The notes under the pieces: model-generated
What the model was told of the DNA's origin: nothing
What the model saw: only the letters and a program-made list of their open reading frames with translations
Databases searched by the model: none
Made by a program: the position numbers and the translations under genes
Shown here: positions 56,709 through 64,000 of the stretch, in pieces
Numbering within the stretch: position 1 is the first letter of the stretch
Layout: the number at the start of each line of letters is the position of its first letter
NCBI RefSeq assembly: GCF_014698755.1
Contig: NZ_JACJTO010000005.1
Location: forward strand, 62,001-126,000
Direction of reading: 5' to 3'
DNA from: Aphanizomenon flos-aquae FACHB-1287
GTDB taxonomy: Bacteria > Cyanobacteriota > Cyanobacteriia > Cyanobacteriales > Nostocaceae
DNA length: 64,000 nt

Positions 56709-57545
56709 CTAATTCTTAGCATTAGCAGGAATGTAACGATAAGGTAAAGAAACTGCTACGGGTTTAATTGTGGGTTGTTCTTGGTTATCTCTGCTTGTAT
56801 CAGGGATTGCGCCGCTACTAACAAAAGATTGGGCTGTGGCCAAACTGCGTTGGTAGTTGCATTCGTTGGTAATAATTGACCCCGCCATAGCGAAGAAATT
56901 AGCAGGAATTGCTCGACGGATATCTGCTGTAGTTAGTTGTCCAGATGTGCGGATATTATAATAGGAACGACCACCTATACCGCGAATGTTTTGAGTATCG
57001 CGCCAGTCAGCACCATAACGGGGGTTAGCGAGATTAAAGGGGCGAGATCCATAACGACGACGTTGAAAAGGAACAATGTCATCACCAAAGTTGTCTAAAT
57101 ACTCCTCTGATTCTAACAAAGCATCTATAAACCCATTTAACCCCTTGGTAGCAATGACAATTGACCAAGCGATTTCTTCATCTTTGTTGTAAGCAGCCCG
57201 GCCTAAGAACCGTTTTAAGGTGATGTCAACTAAGCGATAATTGGAATTTGTCTCTCCGACCTGGGTGCGATACACCTCTGATTTACCTAAACCCCGAATA
57301 AAATCACGCAAGGTAATCGCCCGATTTCGCAGTTGTGATTCTAAAGCGGTTTGCTTATAGCTGGCTAAAATCAGGTGTTCGCTGAAAATTTGGCGGTATG
57401 CAGCCCAGATGATGCTATCAATATCTTGATCTGAAGTAGCTCGATCTAAGCGATAAATAGTTGGGGTGTCTTCGTTGGGAACTTCATAACCTTCTACTCG
57501 CTGATTTTGGGATTTGGGCGCGTATTCTAGTAGTGGTATTGACAT
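56709..57545 (-). CDS. cpcG1: Phycobilisome rod-core linker CpcG1
   Basis: A 278-residue rod-core linker, the longest of the four. The linker domain (YRQIFSEHLILASYKQTALESQLRN, then [30 protein letters not shown]) is intact, with a longer C-terminal tail (about 190-278). First of the four tandem cpcG copies, 37 bp after cpcF. Confidence 0.95.
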   Translation of the reverse strand: MSIPLLEYAPKSQNQRVEGYEVPNEDTPTIYRLDRATSDQDIDSIIWAAYRQIFSEHLILASYKQTALESQLRNRAITLRDFIRGLGKSEVYRTQVGETNSNYRLVDITLKRFLGRAAYNKDEEIAWSIVIATKGLNGFIDALLESEEYLDNFGDDIVPFQRRRYGSRPFNLANPRYGADWRDTQNIRGIGGRSYYNIRTSGQLTTADIRRAIPANFFAMAGSIITNECNYQRSLATAQSFVSSGAIPDTSRDNQEQPTIKPVAVSLPYRYIPANAKN

Positions 57546-57582
57546 CTTTACTTTTACCTTGTTATATGGTATAAAAATCAGT

Positions 57583-58182
57583 TTACTGTGCTAAGGCCAA
57601 CTGAAGGCGAGCGCGAACGGCTTTTTCAGTGTCTTTAGTCAGCATTAATTGAAATTTAGCAAAAATAGGCGCTTGCATTATCGCTACTTTTGCTAAAGCT
57701 TGTAACCCAACAATAGCAGCATAACGAATTGACCAGTCTGTATCTTCGCAAATCAACAGAAGTGTTTCTAGGGCGCGGTTAATGGCTATTTGACTTTCAG
57801 AAATGTCTAGTTTCTCCCATTGTAGGTTTCCCAGTCCTTTAGCAGCAGCACGACGGACACTGGGGGCAAAGTCGGTTAGTGCAGTATCAATGAGAACACT
57901 TAAAGCACGAGGATCGGCGATCGCGGCTATTGTGCGAATAGAATAAGCCCGTGCGCCATAGTTATAATCATCAATTTGGTCTAGCAGTTGTGGTACCGCT
58001 ATTTCCCCCAATTCTGTCAATCCTGCTACTGCCACTATCGCTGCTTCTGGATTGTTATAACCAAAGACGGCAATTAATGTAGGAATTACCAAGGGATCTT
58101 GGGCTGCTGCCAGATTTTTAACCGCTGTCACCATTTGTTCAGGTGTTTCTGCTACGCTGACAGCCCGAATTAGTTCATCCAT
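57583..58182 (-). CDS. cpcF: Phycocyanin alpha-subunit bilin lyase, CpcF subunit
   Basis: A 199-residue HEAT-repeat protein (LAAAQDPLVIPTLIAVFGYNN, YGARAYSIRTIAAIADPRALSVLI, FAPSVRRAAAKGLGNLQW). With CpcE it forms the lyase that attaches phycocyanobilin to Cys84 of the phycocyanin alpha subunit. The ~90 bp between cpcE and cpcF carries STRR repeats. Confidence 0.95.
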   Translation of the reverse strand: MDELIRAVSVAETPEQMVTAVKNLAAAQDPLVIPTLIAVFGYNNPEAAIVAVAGLTELGEIAVPQLLDQIDDYNYGARAYSIRTIAAIADPRALSVLIDTALTDFAPSVRRAAAKGLGNLQWEKLDISESQIAINRALETLLLICEDTDWSIRYAAIVGLQALAKVAIMQAPIFAKFQLMLTKDTEKAVRARLQLALAQ

Positions 58183-58185
58183 TTG

Positions 58186-58276
58186 ATTAGTCGTCAGTGG
58201 TCAGTTGTCAGTTGTTAGTTGTCGGTGGTCAGTTGTCAGTGGCAATAACTACTGACAACCAACTATTAACTACAAG
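58186..58276. repeat. STRR short repeats between cpcE and cpcF
   Basis: GTCAGTGGTCAGTTGTCAGTTGTTAG-type heptamer repeats (positions 58190-58240), then CTGACAACCAAC. Non-coding filler typical of heterocystous cyanobacteria. Confidence 0.85.
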
Positions 58277-59100
58277 AGAGAATCCATCAAGTTCATAACT
58301 CGGATAGCTTGTTCAGATATACCAAAAGTATCAGACTGTTTTGGCAGTTGATACTCTAATAATCCTTTCAAAGCTATAAGTTTAAAGCTATTTTCCACCT
58401 GTGCTTGGGCGATTGCTTCTGCTGCGGCCAAATACCCAATTGCTCCCAAATCCCCCAAAACAACCCGACGCATTTTCAAATCACCTGTTGCCAAAGTTTT
58501 CACAAGTAACTCACCATAAACAGAATCTTGTGTCAATTGGTACATAGCTCTGGCGGCGGAACATTGCAATCGGGGAACTGAATGATTGAGAAAAGGCTGA
58601 ATCAGAGGAACAGCCTCAGTTGCACCCATAGCTCCCAAGGCTTCTAATACTGCTGTATAGGGCTGGGTAAGGTGGGGAAAACCAGGTACTTGTACTGCAT
58701 GGTCAACTCCCCCATCTAGCAGTTTAATTAGGGCTGGTAATGCGGTTTTATCCCGGAGCATAGCTAAAGATTGGGCTGCTGCTTCGCGGACATAAAAATC
58801 ACTACATTCTAAACACTTAATCAAACCTGGTACGGCTGTTAAATTGCCTAATTTACCAAGTGCCCTAGCAGCATTACGCCGTAAGGGATAACCTCCCAGT
58901 TCTGTTCTGTCGGCTTCATCCTCTAAAGCCCTAATCAATGCGTCTAGGGCTTCTGGCTGACTGATACGGAACTTACCCAACCACCAAGCAGCATAATAGC
59001 GGAGACTTAAATCTGATGATTGCAGGTTAGCAATAGCTATCTCTGGGGTGAGATTTGGTGCATTCTTAGCAGAATATTCTTCTCCACTAGTTTCTATCAT
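58270..59100 (-). CDS. cpcE: Phycocyanin alpha-subunit bilin lyase, CpcE subunit
   Basis: A 276-residue HEAT/armadillo-repeat protein (LRYYAAWWLGKFRISQPEALDALIRAL; YPLRRNAARALGKLGNLTAVPGLIKCL; YVREAAAQSLAMLRDKTALPALIKLL). Partner of CpcF in the heterodimeric lyase. It starts 10 bp after cpcD. Confidence 0.95.
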   Translation of the reverse strand: MIETSGEEYSAKNAPNLTPEIAIANLQSSDLSLRYYAAWWLGKFRISQPEALDALIRALEDEADRTELGGYPLRRNAARALGKLGNLTAVPGLIKCLECSDFYVREAAAQSLAMLRDKTALPALIKLLDGGVDHAVQVPGFPHLTQPYTAVLEALGAMGATEAVPLIQPFLNHSVPRLQCSAARAMYQLTQDSVYGELLVKTLATGDLKMRRVVLGDLGAIGYLAAAEAIAQAQVENSFKLIALKGLLEYQLPKQSDTFGISEQAIRVMNLMDSLL

Positions 59101-59110
59101 TGCCAGGAAG

Positions 59111-59356
59111 TTAGTTTTCTCCTGCTACGGTCAAAGTTTCAATTTTGACAATTCTGCCACCCAAACGGCTAATCCGTTGCATTTCCTCATTCATTCGGCT
59201 GTAGGGTACGGTGATGAATACGCTACCACTGCGGCGAATGTCGAATTTATTTTTATCGGTTTCTTGGTTTTGCTTTAGGCCGACAACTTCGTAACGAAAT
59301 ACGCGGCTTGCAGATGAAGAAACACTACCAGCACCAAGTGTGGTTTGACCGAACAT
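59111..59356 (-). CDS. cpcD: Phycobilisome rod-terminating linker CpcD
   Basis: An 81-residue protein (RYEVVGLKQNQETDKNKFDIRRSGSVFITVPYSRMNEEMQRI in pieces) with the CpcD fold. It caps the outer end of phycocyanin rods. Its C-terminal half is the same domain that ends CpcC. Confidence 0.95.
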   Translation of the reverse strand: MFGQTTLGAGSVSSSASRVFRYEVVGLKQNQETDKNKFDIRRSGSVFITVPYSRMNEEMQRISRLGGRIVKIETLTVAGEN

Positions 59357-59405
59357 TACTTCTATATCTCCTATGATCAGTTTTATCGGTGAACAGCGCC
59401 GGCTC

Positions 59406-60266
59406 TTACGTGGAAATTACGCTGACAATTTTGCCGCCAACTTTATGAATTTGCTGCATTTTGTCTAAAAGGCGTTCGTAAGGAACAATAAATACTGTGC
59501 TGCTACGGCGGACGCTGGGGTATCCAGGATTGCGAAGGCCTGTAACTTCAACTCGATAGGTGCGATTTGATGCCCCTACAGCATTACCGAGATTTTGCTT
59601 AGGAGCATTGTCCGTAGATACACGAAAGCCCCAATTGTCATTACTACCAGATGGTCCAACAACTGAGGAAGTTTTATTACTAGCTAATTCCCGCGCTAAA
59701 CGAGATTTAGTACCTTCGACTTGAGCGGTATCGCTGTTGGCATAACCACGGTATAAACGGAACATCCGCGTAAAACCGGCGGCACTTTGTCCAGCTTGAA
59801 AATCAAACCCGCGATAGTAGGGAACAACATTTTCCCCGAAGCTATTTTGATACTCTTGGGAATCGATGTAGGAGTCAATTTCTGCGTCGTAACCTTGGTT
59901 AATATATAAGTCTAAGTGGTAAGTTACTTCAGACTCATTGTATGGTGCGCGACCCAACAAATGTTTATAGTTGAGTTCAATTAACCGAGTTTGGAAACTA
60001 TTGTAGAAGAATTTAGCTTTGTAGAGTTCTGATTTAGCAACGCTGCGAACAAACTCACGCACGCTTAAATTGCCATCTCGTAAAAGTGATTCTGCACTAA
60101 TCAGGCGATCTGATGCCAATATGTAGTCGTTGCCTAAAACTTGCCGATAAACTGCACGAATTACTGCTTGGACTTCTTCTTTGCTGGCATGGGGGCGCAG
60201 TTCAACTCTGCTTGCGTCGCTAAAAGGCTCTGTCCCCAGTCTGGATGCTGCTGTTGTAATTGCCAT
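59406..60266 (-). CDS. cpcC: Phycobilisome rod linker CpcC
   Basis: A 286-residue phycocyanin-associated rod linker. PBS linker domain (about 30-180: [32 protein letters not shown] in pieces, and [32 protein letters not shown]) followed by a C-terminal CpcD domain ([42 protein letters not shown] in pieces). It joins successive phycocyanin hexamers in the rod. Confidence 0.95.
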   Translation of the reverse strand: MAITTAASRLGTEPFSDASRVELRPHASKEEVQAVIRAVYRQVLGNDYILASDRLISAESLLRDGNLSVREFVRSVAKSELYKAKFFYNSFQTRLIELNYKHLLGRAPYNESEVTYHLDLYINQGYDAEIDSYIDSQEYQNSFGENVVPYYRGFDFQAGQSAAGFTRMFRLYRGYANSDTAQVEGTKSRLARELASNKTSSVVGPSGSNDNWGFRVSTDNAPKQNLGNAVGASNRTYRVEVTGLRNPGYPSVRRSSTVFIVPYERLLDKMQQIHKVGGKIVSVIST

Positions 60267-60328
60267 ATTTTTCCCCTTTAGTGATTTTCACGCTCTGATT
60301 AGGAATTATCAGCTATCTAGATAAAACT

Positions 60329-60498
60329 ATGCCCGGAGCTAGATCCAATTGCTAGGTGAACCAGAATGATCTTGGAGATGTTAATGCCACTTAATTTCTA
60401 GTTGAAATATTTTCCAACTTATGCAGTGACCCCCATGAATAACTGGCGAACCCCTCAAGGGGTAACTCCATCTAACAATTGTATCCCTCTCCGGGCAT
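60329..60498 (-). promoter_or_regulatory. Nested inverted repeats between cpcA and cpcC
   Basis: Within the 240-bp cpcA-cpcC spacer, ACCCCT/AGGGGT forms a hairpin at 60450-60463, and ATGCCCGGAG (60329-60338) can pair with CTCCGGGCAT (60489-60498). This likely causes partial termination or RNA processing, giving the abundant short cpcBA transcript over the full operon. Confidence 0.6.
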
Positions 60499-60506
60499 GA
60501 CTCTAT

Positions 60507-60995
60507 CTAGCTAAGAGCGTTAATTGCGTAGTCAATGTAGGTGTTAGCTTCGTTAGCAGCTTGACCACTTAAACCATGATTAGCTTTGATGGATTTCAAA
60601 GCTTCTACATACCAACTAGGGGATAAGTCGAAAGCTGCGTGCATTTCAGTCAAACCAGCAATCAAGAACTCATCTAAAGGACCTGTACCACCAGCAACTA
60701 AGCTATAGGTGATGATGCGTAGGTAGTGACCAACGTCACGAGCGCACTTAGCTTTACCACGAGCATCGGATGCGTATTGATTACCTGGTGTAGATGTGGT
60801 GTAAGGGAATTTGCTGTAAACAGCACTGGTAGCACCATCAATCAATTGTTGAGCTTTAGCGGTTAAACCACGAGCAGCTTCCATGCTGGCAGCAGCACGA
60901 ACTAGACGACCATTAACTGCTTGTAATTCGGTGTTGCTTAAAAAGCGTCCTTGGGTATCAGCAGATGCGATTGCTTCGGTAATTGGTGTTTTCAT
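60507..60995 (-). CDS. cpcA: Phycocyanin alpha subunit
   Basis: A 162-residue biliprotein. Start ATG with AGGAG 11 bases upstream (61006-61010). The bilin-binding cysteine lies in [18 protein letters not shown] (Cys84 numbering). With CpcB it forms the phycocyanin hexamers of the rods. Confidence 0.98.
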   Translation of the reverse strand: MKTPITEAIASADTQGRFLSNTELQAVNGRLVRAAASMEAARGLTAKAQQLIDGATSAVYSKFPYTTSTPGNQYASDARGKAKCARDVGHYLRIITYSLVAGGTGPLDEFLIAGLTEMHAAFDLSPSWYVEALKSIKANHGLSGQAANEANTYIDYAINALS

Positions 60996-61072
60996 TGGTG
61001 AAAATCTCCTAGATAGTTTCTTGCTTGTTTTGTTGGAAGAAGCTCAATTAAGATTCGAGCTATTTGTAATTG

Positions 61073-61594
61073 TTAGGCAACAGCAGCCGCAGCACGGTCA
61101 AAGTAGCTGGCAACTTCAGAAACCAAAGAACTACAATCACCTTTGGTGATACCGTTAGGATCGTTAACGATAGCGATTGCATGTTCTTTCATTTTACCAA
61201 CACCAACTGCTACAGAAGCACCAGGAGTACCTAAAGCTTGGTATGTTTCGCGCAAACCATTTAAGCAACGGTCATCAAGAACACTAGCATCACCAGCAAT
61301 TGCTGCATAGGTTACATAGCGCAAGATGATTTCCATGTCGCGCAGACAAGCAGCCATGCGACGGTTGGTGTAAGCATTTCCACCAGGAGCGATTAAGTTG
61401 GGTTGTTCTTCAAACAAAGAACGAGCAGCGTTGGTAACGATGGCGGAGGCGTTGCTGGTGATGCGGTTAACAACATCTAAACGTTTGCTGCCGGAAGCTA
61501 CTACTGCGGTTAAAGCATCTAGTTGTTCGGTGCTGAGGAATTCGCCTCTAGCGTCAGCTTGGGAAACAACCTTGGAAAATACATCTAATGTCAT
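61073..61594 (-). CDS. cpcB: Phycocyanin beta subunit
   Basis: A 173-residue biliprotein. Chromophore cysteines in [16 protein letters not shown] (Cys82) and [11 protein letters not shown] (Cys153), and the Asn72 region [14 protein letters not shown] that is methylated. AGGAG lies at 61605-61609. First gene of the cpc operon. Confidence 0.98.
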   Translation of the reverse strand: MTLDVFSKVVSQADARGEFLSTEQLDALTAVVASGSKRLDVVNRITSNASAIVTNAARSLFEEQPNLIAPGGNAYTNRRMAACLRDMEIILRYVTYAAIAGDASVLDDRCLNGLRETYQALGTPGASVAVGVGKMKEHAIAIVNDPNGITKGDCSSLVSEVASYFDRAAAAVA

Positions 61595-62209
61595 GGACTC
61601 TAATCTCCTAAATTACTTAGTTGAGAGATGTCTAAATTAAAACTAATTTGGATCTGTTTGCAACGGAGTCAAATCAAAGCGTCTCTCAGTTTGTCTTCTC
61701 ATCTACTAGTTTACAGTTTATGAACCAGAAATTATGAGAGTCAAAGATAATTTTATGAGAAACTGGCAAACTTGATTAATTGCCTGCTTTTTCAACTTTC
61801 CTCTGTTGTTTAACCCCTACAGTTTATGTTTATACAATGCTATAGAACCATTATTTGTTAAAAATTATGAATAAATTAGATGAAGGTCTCGGAAACACCT
61901 CAAATCCTTTATTTACAAGAAATACAACTCAGAATATCTTGATGCTTTTGTTACATAACTTTACATTTTTTGAAAAGAAACTCAATACTTAGTAAGTAAA
62001 GATTGTTTTAATCTTCCTGAAAACCCATTTTCTCATTGGATTACAGCAGTTTTTTCCTGTATATGGTTTTTCTAAGGTTTGTTAAGAAGTATTAAATTTA
62101 CTTTTCTCAATGTTTGGAAATTTTTCTGTTTTTTCCCCAGGTAGGGATATTAAAGGGAAAAAAGTTATATTCATAAATTCAGAACAAATCCCTATTTTTT
62201 CATAAATTC
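61595..62209. promoter_or_regulatory. cpc operon promoter and leader region
   Basis: 615 bp between rluD and cpcB, AT-rich. It holds the strong cpc promoter; I cannot place -35/-10 boxes with confidence. In the leader, TGAGAGA (61622-61628) can pair with TCTCTCA (61682-61688), just upstream of the cpcB ribosome-binding site. No pec genes lie here. Confidence 0.5.
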
Positions 62210-63145
62210 TTAATAAATGCCACTGCGACGGCGCAGGACTTCTAGTAAGGTTGTCAAACTCCGGGGAAGAGGTGCTGTGACTGCGACTAAATCCCCAGTA
62301 ACGGGATGTTGTAACTGGAGTTTCCAAGCGTGTAATGCTTGTCCTGGCAAATTTACGCCGAGGGAATGGCCAGAACTATAAATCGGGTCCCCGACAATAG
62401 GATGACCAATTTTGGCGCTGTGGACGCGAATTTGATGGGTACGTCCTGTTTCTAGTTGAAAGTGAATTAATGTATAGTTGCCAAAGCGTTCTTTTACTCG
62501 CCAATGGGTGACAGCATTCCGTCCACCATCTTCTAGGGAAACTATGGCCATTTTTTTGCGGTCCTGGGGATTGCGGCCAATGGGTAAGTCTATACTTCCG
62601 GTTTCTGTTTTGGGGACACCGTAAATTAAACCTAAATATTCTCTTCTGGCGGTTTTTGCTTGTAATTGCGCTTGTAGGTGTTGATAAGCTAGGTCGGTTT
62701 TAGCGATCGCTATTGCTCCGGTTGTATCTTTGTCTAAACGATGGACAATTCCCGGACGTTGAATGCCACCGATTCCTGGTAAATTGGGACAATGCGCTAA
62801 TATAGCATTAACTAAGGTGCCGTCAGGGTGTCCAGGTGCGGGGTGGACAACTAAACCTGCGGGTTTATTGAGAATAATTAATTCATCGTCCTCATAGAGG
62901 ATGTCTAGGGGAATATTTTCTGCTATGAGTTCTAAGGGTTGAGTAGCGGGAATTTCTAGGGTAATGAGATCTCCCGTTTTCAGGTTAATCTTCTTAGATG
63001 TGCAGATGAGATTATTAATTTGGACGTGACCCTGTTCTATTAATTGCTGGATGCGAGAACGGGATAAATCTGATAACTCTTGGGATAGGTAACGATCTAG
63101 GCGATCGCTATTTTTGCTAACTTGGATATTATTAATTACAGACAC
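62210..63145 (-). CDS. RluD-type 23S rRNA pseudouridine synthase
   Basis: A 311-residue RluA-family enzyme. An N-terminal S4 RNA-binding domain (DRLDRYLSQELSDLSRSRIQQLIEQGHVQIN in pieces) is followed by the synthase core with catalytic Asp in GIVHRLDKDTTGAIAIAK (about 133-150) and TGRTHQIRVH (about 230). Modifies uridines in 23S rRNA. Solitary here. Confidence 0.92.
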   Translation of the reverse strand: MSVINNIQVSKNSDRLDRYLSQELSDLSRSRIQQLIEQGHVQINNLICTSKKINLKTGDLITLEIPATQPLELIAENIPLDILYEDDELIILNKPAGLVVHPAPGHPDGTLVNAILAHCPNLPGIGGIQRPGIVHRLDKDTTGAIAIAKTDLAYQHLQAQLQAKTARREYLGLIYGVPKTETGSIDLPIGRNPQDRKKMAIVSLEDGGRNAVTHWRVKERFGNYTLIHFQLETGRTHQIRVHSAKIGHPIVGDPIYSSGHSLGVNLPGQALHAWKLQLQHPVTGDLVAVTAPLPRSLTTLLEVLRRRSGIY

Positions 63146-63324
63146 GATTAGGTATTGGGTGTTTTTAGAAACGTTGAGATTAAAAATGTGCTGAGAGAAC
63201 CTGGTTACTTCATTTTTTCATCTTATTTTAAGATACTTTTTTATTTCTCCAAAAAATCTATAGTAACCTAAAAGTAATCATTGAATAATTATAATTCAAA
63301 ACCTTGGCAAAATCCGATGATTCA

Positions 63325-64000
63325 ATGATCATGGGAGAAAATTTTAATGATCAATTTGAAAATATGAACATAATTCCTATTACTAGATATAGATTTTTTC
63401 AAAAATTACAACCAATAAGCTTATTAAAAAAGATTACTAATCATTCCTTTACTGGTTGTTTGCAGGTATTTAGTGAGTCGGGAGCATGGTCAATATATAT
63501 TGATCAGGGTCAGCTAATTTACGCTGGTTACTCTGGGGAAATGTTTGCATCTCTTTACCGCAATTTAGAGGAATTGAGCCAGAAAATTTCTACTCTTCCT
63601 CTGGGTATTAAGGAACAGGTACAGATGATTTTTGAAAATGATCTTGAGAATCAGTCTATCCCAAATCCAGATTATTTAGCCATTTGTTGGTTAGTTAATC
63701 AAAAATATATTAGTCATTATCAGGCCGCTTTGTTAATTGAAAAATTAGCGCTGGAGGTTTTACAATCATTGCTGGATTTAAAATATGGTAGTTATGAATT
63801 TGTTCCTCATACTTTTTTAGATAATCTTCCTAAATTTTGTCATTTGAATTTAAAAACTTTAGTGGAACAATGTCAATCAGGGGTTAAGGTTGATGTTACA
63901 GAAAATTTGATTTTGGAAAATTACCATCAACTTAATATACCTGATAAACAGCAGGAACAATTACTTGGAAGCAATTCTGAACAAGTTGATTTGGAAGTAA
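63325..64000 (+). CDS. PATAN-domain protein (PatA-like), 5' part
   Basis: An open frame running off the right edge, with at least 225 codons. Starts at 63325 and 63331 are possible; ATG 63364 (MNIIPITRYRFFQKLQPISLLKKI) matches the usual beginning of PATAN-domain regulators. The visible part is an N-terminal PATAN/DUF4388-type domain (SFTGCLQVFSESGAWSIYIDQGQLIYAGY). In PatA and PixG-like proteins this domain precedes a receiver, which would lie past the edge. Role could be phototaxis or heterocyst pattern signalling. Confidence 0.75.
   Translation, partial: MIMGENFNDQFENMNIIPITRYRFFQKLQPISLLKKITNHSFTGCLQVFSESGAWSIYIDQGQLIYAGYSGEMFASLYRNLEELSQKISTLPLGIKEQVQMIFENDLENQSIPNPDYLAICWLVNQKYISHYQAALLIEKLALEVLQSLLDLKYGSYEFVPHTFLDNLPKFCHLNLKTLVEQCQSGVKVDVTENLILENYHQLNIPDKQQEQLLGSNSEQVDLEV

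Overview
The window reads as a piece of chromosome from a filamentous, probably heterocyst-forming cyanobacterium of the order Nostocales. DNA is AT-rich and carries about twenty copies of the HIP1 palindrome GCGATCGC. There is a ten-gene phycocyanin rod operon with four cpcG genes, AcsF, cytochrome c6, a XisH/XisI pair, and abundant short heptamer-type repeats and dispersed palindromes between genes. An Anabaena/Dolichospermum/Aphanizomenon-type genome is a reasonable guess from the low GC; this is an inference and cannot be settled here.

Layout. 1-7.7 kb: an aromatic amino acid permease, then a signalling cluster (a receiver protein with Asn at the phosphoacceptor site, a hybrid kinase split by a one-base frameshift on an A6G run, an intact hybrid kinase, and a NarL/FixJ-type regulator), then an LpxB-like protein. 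7.7-15.1 kb: housekeeping and cell-envelope genes (orphan sugar ABC permease, VanY-type peptidase, coiled-coil protein, acsF, TM0106-type RecB-like nuclease, phytase-like esterase, exported protein). 15.2-25.5 kb: a type III-A CRISPR-Cas locus: csx3, cas10/csm1, csm2, csm3, csm4, csm5, cas6, a CARF protein with an unassigned C-terminal domain, and a TM1812-type CARF-HEPN ribonuclease (Csx2). It has no cas1/cas2 and no CRISPR array in the window; one solitary repeat-like sequence lies upstream of csx3. The Cas10 HD nuclease motifs look lost while the cyclase GGDD is intact, so the locus looks built around cyclic oligoadenylate signalling, with Csx3 as the likely ring nuclease.

26-34.3 kb: PEP carboxylase, then an accessory segment with an ECF sigma factor, a TPR protein and two paralogous small secreted proteins flanked by ~146-bp direct repeats, and the XisH/XisI pair. 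34.4-44.4 kb: priA, a group 2 sigma factor, a GNAT acetyltransferase, petJ, a TonB protein and a TonB-dependent receptor, followed by five 53-bp tandem palindromic repeats. 44.4-52.5 kb: a Uma2 protein and a sulfur-acquisition block (NIL protein, CysW, CysT, two divergent sulfate-binding proteins, a glutamine amidotransferase, an SfnB/acyl-CoA-dehydrogenase-like oxidoreductase). 52.9-61.6 kb: an exported MsrB, an unknown small protein, then the cpcB-A-C-D-E-F-G1-G2-G3-G4 operon on the minus strand. CpcG3 has a C-terminal membrane helix and is the CpcL-type linker. 62.2-64 kb: an RluD-type pseudouridine synthase and the 5' part of a PATAN-domain protein running off the end. I saw no rRNA or tRNA gene.
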